Of a stretch of DNA of 64,000 nt, positions 50,546-61,600 are shown piece after piece; positions within the stretch are counted from its first letter, which is position 1, and each line of letters opens with the position of its first letter. Below the pieces are notes generated by a model that saw only the letters and a program-made list of their open reading frames with translations, did not search any database and was not told the DNA's origin. The DNA lies in contig ONGG01000010.1 of assembly GCA_900317305.1 (NCBI GenBank), forward strand, positions 1 to 64,000. The letters are read 5' to 3'. The stretch comes from an uncultured Prevotellaceae bacterium (GTDB taxonomy: Bacteria > Bacteroidota > Bacteroidia > Bacteroidales > Bacteroidaceae). Made by a program: the position numbers and the translations under genes.

Positions 50546-51073
50546 TTAGAGGTGCAGTTCCTCACGGATGCGCTGCACCGATATTCTGATTTTCTCGTAA
50601 CTGTCGAGCAGGTTGACGTCGAGCGTGTGGCGGGCCTGACAGTAGTAGGGCTCGCGCTGACCAAGTTGGCTGGTGATGAAGGCGAGCATCTCGTCGGGGG
50701 TCTTGTCGCGCAGCAGCGGGCGCACGGTCTTGCCCATCTGCAGGTGCTTGTAGAGCACCTCGGGGGTGGCCTTCAGGTAGATGGTCTCGCCCTGGGTGTT
50801 GAGATATGCCATATTGTCGAAGAAGCAGGGTGTGCCGCCACCGCAACTGATGATGACATCCTCGAACTCGGCCACCTCGTGGAGCATGTTGCGCTCCACC
50901 TGACGGAACCCCTCCTCTCCCCTCTCGGCGAAAATCTGGGGAACGGTCTTGTGCATGCGGCTCTCAATATACCAGTCGAGGTCGTAGAAGGGGAGTCCGA
51001 GGGTGCGCGCGAGGGCTTTCCCCACAGTGGTCTTCCCGGCTCCCATATAGCCGATGATGATGATTCTCACCAT
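50546..51073 (-). CDS. aroK: shikimate kinase
   Basis: AroK phosphorylates shikimate in aromatic amino-acid synthesis. The 175-aa protein has the P-loop GYMGAGKTT (8-16), the shikimate-binding Asp/Arg region (FYDLDWYIES and FRQVERNM) and the SCGGGTP motif, all normal for the family. It begins 3 bp after topA. Length is standard. Confidence 0.94.
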   Translation of the reverse strand: MVRIIIIGYMGAGKTTVGKALARTLGLPFYDLDWYIESRMHKTVPQIFAERGEEGFRQVERNMLHEVAEFEDVIISCGGGTPCFFDNMAYLNTQGETIYLKATPEVLYKHLQMGKTVRPLLRDKTPDEMLAFITSQLGQREPYYCQARHTLDVNLLDSYEKIRISVQRIREELHL

Positions 51074-51076
51074 GGG

Positions 51077-53422
51077 CTATTTCTTCTTCTTGCTCGTGGT
51101 GCTCTCTACCACCTTCAGGCACTCCTCGTAGGTGAGCTGTCCGGCCCTGGCATGCATGGCCTTCGGCATACGGTAGTTGGTGCCGTCGTAGCAGATATAG
51201 GGACCATAGCGGCCGTTCATCACCTCCATCTTCGGGTCCTCGTCGAACTGCTGCAGGTGGCGCTGGGCCTCTTGCTGGCGCTTCTCGCCGATAAGTTCCA
51301 CAGCCCTCTCAAGGGTGATGGTGAAGGGGTCGTCGGTCTTCGGCATCGACACGTATTTCTTGTCGTGCAGGATATAGGGACCGAAGCGGCCGGTGCCGAT
51401 GGTCACGTCGCTGCCCTCGAACTGTCCGAGGGTGCGGGGCAACTTGAAGAGTTCGAGTGCCTCGTCGAGGGTGATGGTCTCCATGCTCTTGTCGGCGGGC
51501 AACTGGGCGAAGAGGGGTTTGTCCTTGTCGTCGGCGGTACCGATCTGCACGATGGGACCATAGCGGCCTATCTTCACAAACACGGGCTTGCCGCTCACGG
51601 GGTGCTTGCCGAGTTCGCGCTCGCCGGCCTTGTGCTCGGCGCGGATGTTCATCGTACGCTCCACCACAGGCTCAAACTCCTTGTAGAACTTCTTGATCAT
51701 GGCCGACCACTTGGCCTTGCCCTCGGCAATCTTGTCGAACTGCTTCTCCACGTTGGCCGTGAAGCCGTAGTCCATGATGTCGGGGAAGAACTGCATCAGG
51801 AAGTCGTTGACCACGATGCCGATGTCGGAGGGCAGCAACTTGCCTTTCTCGTTGCCCACCACCTCCTTTTTCTTCGAAGCGGTGATCTTGCCACCTTTCA
51901 GCGTGTCGATGGCATACTCGCGGTTCACGCCCTTCTTGTCGCCTTTCTGCACATACTCGCGCTGCTGGATGGTGCTGATGGTGGGCGCATAGGTGGAAGG
52001 ACGGCCAATGCCAAGTTCCTCGAGTTTGTGCACGAGACTGGCCTCGGTATAGCGGGTGGGACCCACGGTGAACCGCTCGGTAGAGGTGATGGAGGAGTGC
52101 TCCAACTGGTCGCCCTGGCGCAGCGGGGGAAGGATGTGGGCCTGCTCATCGAGGTTCTGGTCGTTGGCGATATTTTCGTCGTCGGTCGACTCACGGTAGG
52201 CTTTCAGGAATCCGTCGAAGGTCACCACCTCGCCCGTAGCCACGAACATCTCCTCGGGAGCATTCTTCTCCTGCTTGTTGGTATGGATGAGGATATTGAC
52301 GGTGGTCTTCTCTATCTGGGCGTCGGCCATCTGCGAGGCGGCGGTGCGCTTCCAGATGAGCTCGTAGAGACGGCGCTCCTGGGCATTGCCGTTGATCTCG
52401 GTATTGCTCATGTAGGTGGGGCGGATGGCCTCGTGGGCCTCCTGGGCACCCTTCGAGTGGGTCTTGTAGTTGCGGGGCTTGCTATAGTTCTCGCCATAGA
52501 GCCGTGTGATTTCTTCCTTGCTGTCGTTGATGCATAGACTGGAGAGATTCACCGAGTCGGTACGCATATAGGTGATGAGTCCGTTCTCATAGAGGTGCTG
52601 GGCCACCATCATGGTCTGCGAAACGGTGAAGCCGAGTTTGCGCGAGGCTTCCTGCTGCAGGGTGGAGGTGGTGAAAGGAGGAGCGGGCGTGCGGCGAAGG
52701 GGTTTCTTCGTCACCGCATCGACGGTGAAAGTGGCATCCTTGCACTTCTCCAGGAAGGCAAGGGCCTCGTCATGGCTCTTGAAACGGGTGGGGAACTCGG
52801 CGCGCACCACCGACTTGTCGTCGCCAGGGATGTTGAAAACGGCACTCACACGGTAGTAGGGTTCGCTCACGAATGCCTGTATCTCGCGCTCACGCTCCAC
52901 GATGAGCCGCACGGCCACACTCTGCACACGTCCGGCCGAGAGGGCGGGCTTCACCTTGCGCCACAGCACGGGCGAGAGGCGGAATCCCACAAGGCGGTCG
53001 AGCACGCGACGGGCCTGCTGGGCGTTCACCAGGTTCATGTCAAGATGACGGGGATGCTCGATGGCATCGAGAATGGCGGGTTTGGTAATCTCGTGAAACA
53101 CGATGCGGTTGGTCTTCGCCTCGTCCAGACCGAGCACCTCGCACAGGTGCCAGGAGATGGCCTCTCCCTCGCGGTCCTCATCGGATGCGAGCCATATCTT
53201 CTTGGCCTTGCTGGCATTGGTCTTCAATTCGCCAACCAGTTTCTGTTTCTCTTCCGGAATTTCGTAGTCGGGCTCCAGTGTGTCGAGGTCGATACTGATT
53301 TCTTTCTTCTTCAGGTCGCGGATATGACCGTAACTCGACATCACCTTGTAGTCCTTCCCAAGGAATTTCTCAATGGTCTTGGCCTTGGCGGGACTCTCTA
53401 CAATCACTAAATTGTCTTGCAT
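51077..53422 (-). CDS. topA: DNA topoisomerase I (type IA)
   Basis: TopA relaxes negative supercoils. The 781-aa protein has the N-terminal TOPRIM domain (LVIVESPAKAKTIEKFLG, DEDREGEAISWH) and the catalytic Tyr285 in GLITYMRTDSV. The C-terminal part carries repeated domains built on GRYGPIVQIG, GRFGPYIL and GRYGPYICY instead of zinc ribbons. This is common in Bacteroidetes. TACTTTTG (minus 53453-53460) is a possible -7 box. The downstream genes aroK, speA and argB follow closely. Confidence 0.96.
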   Translation of the reverse strand: MQDNLVIVESPAKAKTIEKFLGKDYKVMSSYGHIRDLKKKEISIDLDTLEPDYEIPEEKQKLVGELKTNASKAKKIWLASDEDREGEAISWHLCEVLGLDEAKTNRIVFHEITKPAILDAIEHPRHLDMNLVNAQQARRVLDRLVGFRLSPVLWRKVKPALSAGRVQSVAVRLIVEREREIQAFVSEPYYRVSAVFNIPGDDKSVVRAEFPTRFKSHDEALAFLEKCKDATFTVDAVTKKPLRRTPAPPFTTSTLQQEASRKLGFTVSQTMMVAQHLYENGLITYMRTDSVNLSSLCINDSKEEITRLYGENYSKPRNYKTHSKGAQEAHEAIRPTYMSNTEINGNAQERRLYELIWKRTAASQMADAQIEKTTVNILIHTNKQEKNAPEEMFVATGEVVTFDGFLKAYRESTDDENIANDQNLDEQAHILPPLRQGDQLEHSSITSTERFTVGPTRYTEASLVHKLEELGIGRPSTYAPTISTIQQREYVQKGDKKGVNREYAIDTLKGGKITASKKKEVVGNEKGKLLPSDIGIVVNDFLMQFFPDIMDYGFTANVEKQFDKIAEGKAKWSAMIKKFYKEFEPVVERTMNIRAEHKAGERELGKHPVSGKPVFVKIGRYGPIVQIGTADDKDKPLFAQLPADKSMETITLDEALELFKLPRTLGQFEGSDVTIGTGRFGPYILHDKKYVSMPKTDDPFTITLERAVELIGEKRQQEAQRHLQQFDEDPKMEVMNGRYGPYICYDGTNYRMPKAMHARAGQLTYEECLKVVESTTSKKKK

Positions 53423-53544
53423 AATATAATGTCAAAAATGTTATTGGAGGCGCAAAAGTAAGCAAATCTTTAATTATACACCTTATTATATGATGATTTT
53501 TTGCATTTTTTAAGAAATTCCGGAAATACGGACTTTTATGTGTT

Positions 53545-53690
53545 CACTGAGGTTTCGCATTCGCTCCACTTTATGGAGTTCAGGAGTTCAGGAGTTCAGG
53601 AGTTCAGACAATAGTCCGAATACACCTCGTTAGACTCAATGGTTGTTGACTGTGGTAATGTCTGAACTCCTGAACTTCCGAACTCCTTTC
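53545..53690. repeat. dispersed intergenic repeat, copy C, with a 28-bp hairpin
   Basis: GGAGTTCAGG units repeated head to tail (53575-53607) form a left arm 53583-53610 that pairs with 53659-53686 at 26 of 28 positions. The intervening 48 nt carry the conserved core (ATAGTCCGAATACACCTC … GGTTGTTGAC). The core also matches copies A and B. Confidence 0.85.
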
Positions 53691-53826
53691 AACTTACTAT
53701 AGTTGAATATACCTTGTTAATATACGCGCGAAAAGGACAAAGCCTTTTCCGTTAGTTCCATATATCGGCTCTTTCACGATGGGAAGAACCAAATTCTTCA
53801 CCTATCTCGCTCATAAATCGGGATTT

Positions 53827-53839
53827 TTGTCTAAATTTG
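53827..53839 (+). promoter_or_regulatory. extended -7 promoter element of leuS
   Basis: TTGTCTAAATTTG contains TAAATTTG (53832-53839). The surrounding 25 nt match the PfkB kinase promoter at 24 positions. The ATG is 39 nt downstream; no canonical -33 TTTG is visible. Confidence 0.6.
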
Positions 53840-53878
53840 CAGCCGAAACGGATAAAATGCTGAAAATTAACAACTACA

Positions 53879-56725
<2,847 letters not shown>

Positions 56726-56726
56726 C

Positions 56727-57701
56727 ATGCCTATGACCATCACAGGCAAGCATATCTTTAACGAAGCCAAGGATTATGTCTTCATAACCCTTGGTCTTCT
56801 GCTTTATACGGTGGGATGGACTTTCTTCCTGCTGCCCTACGAGATCGTGACAGGCGGCGTGACGGGTGTCTCGGCCATCATCTTCTATGCCACCAACAGC
56901 AACGGGCACGGCATACCCATCATGTATTCCTACTTCATCATCAACGCCATCCTGTTGGTGCTCGCACTCAAGATACTGGGATGGAAATTCCTGGTGAAGA
57001 CCATCTACGCCATTGCCATGCTCTCGCTCATGCTCGGTGTGGCACAGGACGTGGTGACCGATGAAAACGGGAAGATGATACAACTGCTGGGCGACCAGGA
57101 CTTCATGTCGCTCATCATCGGCTGCTGCCTCACCGGAACGGCGCTTGCCGTGGTGTTCCTGAATAACGGCAGTACGGGCGGCACCGACATCGTGGCGGCC
57201 ATCGTCAACAAATACCGCAACATGTCGCTGGGCACCGTGCTCATCTTCGTCGACCTGCTCATCATCGGCAGCAGTTTCCCGGCGTTCATCTTCGCCCGCG
57301 GCTTCACCGTGACCGACGCGCTCTATAAAATCGTGTTCGGTCTGTGCACGATGGTGGTGGAGAACTTCATGCTCGACTACGTGATGAACTCACGGAGGGA
57401 GTCGGTGCAGTTCTTCATCTTCTCGAAGAAATACCAGGAGATTGCCAATGCCATCGGCACCGAGATGAACCACGGTGTGACCATCCTCGACGGACATGGA
57501 TGGTATACCGGACAAGAGATGAAGGTGCTCTGCATCCTGGCCCGCAAACGTGAGAGCGTGAGCATCTTCCGACTCATCAAGATGATCGACCCCAACGCCT
57601 TCGTCAGCCAGAGTAGCGTCATCGGTGTATATGGCGAGGGATTCGACGAGATGAAGGTGAAAGTGAAAAAACAACAGAAAGAACTGCAACAGAAAGAATA
57701 G
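56727..57701 (+). CDS. YitT-like membrane protein (DUF161/DUF2179)
   Basis: The 324-aa protein has five or six membrane segments in the first two thirds (about 20-225) with the family's GGVTGVSAI and [12 protein letters not shown] loops. A soluble C-terminal DUF2179 domain follows ([20 protein letters not shown]). Function is unknown; transport of a small solute has been proposed for the family. The ATG starts 1 bp after leuS, and rdgB follows after 2 bp. Confidence 0.9.
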   Translation: MPMTITGKHIFNEAKDYVFITLGLLLYTVGWTFFLLPYEIVTGGVTGVSAIIFYATNSNGHGIPIMYSYFIINAILLVLALKILGWKFLVKTIYAIAMLSLMLGVAQDVVTDENGKMIQLLGDQDFMSLIIGCCLTGTALAVVFLNNGSTGGTDIVAAIVNKYRNMSLGTVLIFVDLLIIGSSFPAFIFARGFTVTDALYKIVFGLCTMVVENFMLDYVMNSRRESVQFFIFSKKYQEIANAIGTEMNHGVTILDGHGWYTGQEMKVLCILARKRESVSIFRLIKMIDPNAFVSQSSVIGVYGEGFDEMKVKVKKQQKELQQKE

Positions 57702-57703
57702 CC

Positions 57704-58291
57704 ATGAGAATAGTCTTTGCCACCAACAACGCCCACAAACTGTCGGAGATAAGGCAGATACTGGGACACCGCATCGAAGTGCTCTCACTCAGCGACATCG
57801 GGTGCCACGCCGATATCCCCGAGACCGCCGACACCCTGGAGGGCAATGCCCTGCAGAAAGCGGAATATGTGGTCGACCACTACCATATCAGTTGCTTCGC
57901 CGACGACACCGGACTGGAGGTGGACGCGCTGGGCGGCGCTCCCGGCGTCTTCTCGGCACGATATGCCGGCGAGGGACACGACAGCGAGGCGAATATGAGC
58001 AAACTACTCGGCGAATTAGGAGAAAATAACAATCGTAAGGCAAGATTTCGCACGGTTATTGCGTTAATAACTTTGGATGGCGACCATCGCGAGGTAAACA
58101 CCTTCGAGGGTATTGTCGAAGGCCAGATCACACACGAGCGCCACGGCGACGAGGGATTCGGCTACGACCCCATCTTCCAACCCGACGGCTACGACAAGAC
58201 CTTTGCCCAACTGGGTATGGACATCAAGAACCACATCTCGCACCGCGCCAGGGCCACCGAGAAACTGGCACGCTTTCTCAGCGGGAAATAA
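57704..58291 (+). CDS. rdgB: non-canonical purine NTP pyrophosphatase (RdgB/HAM1)
   Basis: RdgB hydrolyses dITP, XTP and similar mutagenic nucleotides to monophosphates. The 195-aa protein starts [17 protein letters not shown], the family's substrate-binding segment. Metal-binding [18 protein letters not shown] and the C-terminal [12 protein letters not shown] and SHRARA motifs follow. All standard parts are present. It lies between the YitT-like gene and porZ. Confidence 0.95.
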   Translation: MRIVFATNNAHKLSEIRQILGHRIEVLSLSDIGCHADIPETADTLEGNALQKAEYVVDHYHISCFADDTGLEVDALGGAPGVFSARYAGEGHDSEANMSKLLGELGENNNRKARFRTVIALITLDGDHREVNTFEGIVEGQITHERHGDEGFGYDPIFQPDGYDKTFAQLGMDIKNHISHRARATEKLARFLSGK

Positions 58292-58303
58292 CGCAAACCT
58301 CAC

Positions 58304-60592
58304 ATGAGAAGAACAACACTCACCTCACTGCTGCTCGCCCTCTGCTTCATGGCTGTGGGCGCCGCACCCATCGGCACCTGGACCTCGTATCTGGCCTACG
58401 GCAACATCACCGAGATCGTGCCTACGGGAAACACCGTCTATGTGCTCTCCTCGGGTGGACTCTTCTCATACCGGCTCTCCGACACCAGCGTCGATACCTA
58501 CGACAACACCAATGTGCTCAGCGACTGCAATATCGCCCACATCGCCTACTGCAAGGCGGCCAAACGACTCGTCATCGCCTACCAGAACCAGAACATCGAC
58601 CTGCTCGACGACAAGGGCAACGTGATGAACGTGTCGGCGCTCTACAACAAGACCACCACCGACGACAAGACCATCAACGAGGTGAGGGTAAACGGGGCAT
58701 ACGCCTATATCTCCACCAACTTCGGCATCCTGAAGATGAATGTGGAAAAAGGGGAGTTCAGCGACACTTACAACCTAGGCAGAAAAGTGACGTCGACCAT
58801 CGTCAACGGCGACTTCATCTACGCCGGACTGGGCAATGAGGGTATTCTGAAGGCCCGGCTCTCCGACAACCTGCTCGACAAGGGAAACTGGACGAAGGAG
58901 AGTGACGTGCCTGCCGAGCACCTGTTTTTCTTCGACAACCAATTGCTTGCAGTGACCAACGGCAGCCTCTGTGCCAAAACGGCCGACGGATGGCAGAAGG
59001 TGGGTACACCGGGATTCTCGTTCTGCAGCGAGGGGGGAGGAAAACTTATCCTCGGCAGCTCCAGCCAGGTGCTCATCTATACCTCGACCAGCCAATACAC
59101 CGCCGTGATGCCCAACTACACCGCCACGGCTTTCGCCTACGATGATGCCAACGACTGCTATTGGGGCAACCAGGCCGACAACAAACTCTACTCGCTCACG
59201 CTCGAAGGACAGACCATCATACCACAACAGACCGACATACGGCCCGACGGCCCGAAATACAACTATTTCGGATTCATGAGATACCTCAACAACACGCTCT
59301 ATACCTGCGGTGGCGGTTATGATGCCTTTGCCGAGTTCTTCCGTCCGGCAGTGGTGCAGACCTACAGCGACGAGGAGTGGACAGTGTATGAGGAGGATTT
59401 CAAGGACCGCGTGAAAAGCCTGCTCCAAGACCTCACCTGTCTCGACGTCGACCCCAAGGACCCCACTCACGTGATGGTGGGTGGCAGGGCCGGACTCTAT
59501 GAATTCAGAAACGGAAAATTCGTCAGATTATACAATGTGGAGAACAGTCCGCTGCAATTCTCCACCCCCGACGAGAGCATGAACTACAACCTCACGCTGG
59601 GCGTGAAATATGACATCAACGGCAACCTGTGGTGCCTGAACAGCCTGGCACAGTCGGCATCACTGCTCGAACTGAAAGCCGACGGCACTTGGGAATCGCA
59701 CCACCAACAGGTGCTGATGGACGACAACGGACGCAGTCTGTGCAACATGAAGAACATGATCATTGACTCGCACCAGCACCTATGGTTCGTCAACAACCAC
59801 TGGTCGTTGCCCTCCTTTTTCTGTTACGACCCCGCCACCGATGCCATGAACCACTACACCCAGTTCGTGAACCAGGATGGTACGACGGTGAGCAATATCA
59901 ATGGTGTGCGCTGCATCGCCGAGGACAAGGAGGGAAACATCTGGATAGGCACCAACGTGGGACCACTGATGCTCCCTGCCGACCAACTGAACAGCGGGTC
60001 GGACGCCACGCTCACACAAGTAAAAGTGCCCCGTAACGACGGCACCAACTTCGCCGACTACCTGCTCAGTGGTGTCGACATCACCTGCATGGCCGTGGAT
60101 GGCGGCAACCGCAAATGGTTTGGCACCAACGGCAACGGAGTATACCTTATCAGTTCCGACAACTTCGAGCAGGTGCACCATTTCATGACCACCAACAGCC
60201 AACTGCTCTCCGACAACGTCGAGTCGGTGACCATCAATGAGCGGACGGGAGAGGTGTTCTTCGGCACCGACTTCGGACTGTGCTCGTTTATGAGCGACGC
60301 CAGTGCCACCAACGACGAGATGAACAAGGACAACGTCTATGCCTACCCCAATCCTGTGCGCCCCGACTATACGGGACTCATCACCGTGACGGGACTCTCG
60401 ATGAACGCCGACGTGAAAATCGTGACAGCCAACGGCACACTTGTGGCCGAGGGCAGGAGCAATGGCGGGTCGTTCACCTGGGACGGCCATGACAGCAGCG
60501 GAAAGAGGGTGGCATCGGGAGTGTATATGGTGCAGACGGCCACCAGCGATGGAAAGAGTGGTACGGTGTGCAAGATAGCCATTGTGAACTAA
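58304..60592 (+). CDS. porZ: PorZ-like type IX secretion attachment-complex protein
   Basis: The 762-aa protein has a signal peptide (ending VGA) and two beta-propeller-like regions made of short repeats (PTGNTVYVLSSGGLFSYRL, WIGTNVGPLML, WFGTNGNGVYLI). A type IX C-terminal domain follows (AYPNPVRPDYTGLITVTGL … KIAIVN). The length and layout match PorZ of Porphyromonas gingivalis, a component of the cell-surface PorU/PorV/PorQ/PorZ complex that helps attach cargo to anionic LPS. The other type IX components are not in the window. The start is 12 bp after rdgB. Confidence 0.85.
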   Translation: MRRTTLTSLLLALCFMAVGAAPIGTWTSYLAYGNITEIVPTGNTVYVLSSGGLFSYRLSDTSVDTYDNTNVLSDCNIAHIAYCKAAKRLVIAYQNQNIDLLDDKGNVMNVSALYNKTTTDDKTINEVRVNGAYAYISTNFGILKMNVEKGEFSDTYNLGRKVTSTIVNGDFIYAGLGNEGILKARLSDNLLDKGNWTKESDVPAEHLFFFDNQLLAVTNGSLCAKTADGWQKVGTPGFSFCSEGGGKLILGSSSQVLIYTSTSQYTAVMPNYTATAFAYDDANDCYWGNQADNKLYSLTLEGQTIIPQQTDIRPDGPKYNYFGFMRYLNNTLYTCGGGYDAFAEFFRPAVVQTYSDEEWTVYEEDFKDRVKSLLQDLTCLDVDPKDPTHVMVGGRAGLYEFRNGKFVRLYNVENSPLQFSTPDESMNYNLTLGVKYDINGNLWCLNSLAQSASLLELKADGTWESHHQQVLMDDNGRSLCNMKNMIIDSHQHLWFVNNHWSLPSFFCYDPATDAMNHYTQFVNQDGTTVSNINGVRCIAEDKEGNIWIGTNVGPLMLPADQLNSGSDATLTQVKVPRNDGTNFADYLLSGVDITCMAVDGGNRKWFGTNGNGVYLISSDNFEQVHHFMTTNSQLLSDNVESVTINERTGEVFFGTDFGLCSFMSDASATNDEMNKDNVYAYPNPVRPDYTGLITVTGLSMNADVKIVTANGTLVAEGRSNGGSFTWDGHDSSGKRVASGVYMVQTATSDGKSGTVCKIAIVN

Positions 60593-60599
60593 ACCGACT

Positions 60600-61583
60600 A
60601 TGGCCACTACCGACAAGCGCATCCTATGGATAGACATGGCACGCGGCCTCTGCATGATGGCCATCCTGCTGTTTCATACGGAGTGCTACTATTGCGGTGA
60701 GGAAATCATTCCCTATGTGGTATTTGCGGGAAACGCTGCCATTGCCTTCTTCTTTGTCTCAGGCTACTTGTTCGTAAGACCGGATGCTGAATTCAGCATC
60801 AAGCGCAAAACACGTTCCATCATCACCGGACTCGTCGTGCCTTATTTCATCTTCACCTTGGTCATCGCACTGCCCAAGACCTTCGCACACGACGACCTCT
60901 CTATCCAAGATGCTTTACTGAACATCATCACCGGCCATGCCACATGGTTTGTACCGGCTCTCATCGTTACCCAACTCCTGTTCATGCTGCTGATGCGACT
61001 GTGCAAAAGCAGGCATCAGTGGCTGCCAGTGGGTTGTGCCCTGCCCTTTGTGGTGGTGGCCCTGCTTCACCACTACATCGACAACGAAGTACTCTCCTCG
61101 CACAACCTTTGGTGCTGGCAGAACGCCTTCTTCATGCTCTTCTTCTTCTATATGGGTCATGCGATGCGACAGCGCAAGGAGATGGTAAACCTGCTGCGGC
61201 GCAACGACGTGCTGGTGCTGCTCGCTGTAATCGTTGTGGGAATGAAAATCATGGAATACCAGACAGGCATCTGTCTCACAGTGGAACCCATCCACGTCAC
61301 GTCGTTCACCTTGCTGCTCATCGACGGACTGCTCGTTTCGCTGCTCGTCTGTGCCGTATGTCTGCGTCTGCCGCGAATAGCACCTATAGAATGGACGGGT
61401 GCCAACTCGCTTTACTACTATTTCATCTGTGGCGGCGTACCCTTGATGGTGGGTAAGGCACTCAACTGGTGCCATCTGCCCTACGACAACCAGATATGGA
61501 GACTTATCCTGGCCTTCATTATCGTATATATCGCAGCCACAGCCATCGTTTGGATGCTGAACCTTATAAAAACCAGAAGATAA
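60600..61583 (+). CDS. acyltransferase 3-like membrane protein
   Basis: The 327-aa protein has an acyltransferase_3-like layout: RILWIDMARGLCMMAILLFH near the N-terminus (the family's D-x-x-R-G-x-x-x-x-x-V/L-x-x-H signature), FFFVSGYLFV and about ten membrane spans. It probably acylates a glycan or lipid. It starts 7 bp after porZ, so it may modify a surface molecule used by the same export system; this is inference. It is convergent with mutS. Confidence 0.85.
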   Translation: MATTDKRILWIDMARGLCMMAILLFHTECYYCGEEIIPYVVFAGNAAIAFFFVSGYLFVRPDAEFSIKRKTRSIITGLVVPYFIFTLVIALPKTFAHDDLSIQDALLNIITGHATWFVPALIVTQLLFMLLMRLCKSRHQWLPVGCALPFVVVALLHHYIDNEVLSSHNLWCWQNAFFMLFFFYMGHAMRQRKEMVNLLRRNDVLVLLAVIVVGMKIMEYQTGICLTVEPIHVTSFTLLLIDGLLVSLLVCAVCLRLPRIAPIEWTGANSLYYYFICGGVPLMVGKALNWCHLPYDNQIWRLILAFIIVYIAATAIVWMLNLIKTRR

Positions 61584-61600
61584 GGCTCAGGAGCGGTGAA

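Larger units (their letters stand above)
53423..53878. other. 456-bp divergent intergenic region between topA and leuS
   Basis: It contains the topA -7 box, repeat copy C with a very long hairpin (53545-53690) and the leuS promoter. The stretch 53691-53817 shows no coding potential or hairpin that I can support. Confidence 0.6.

Noticed and set aside
50552..52537. Long plus-strand open frame (661 codons) opposite aroK and topA
   Set aside because: It is a shadow of real minus-strand genes: His/Val/Leu-rich with no motifs, typical of antisense frames in GC-rich DNA.
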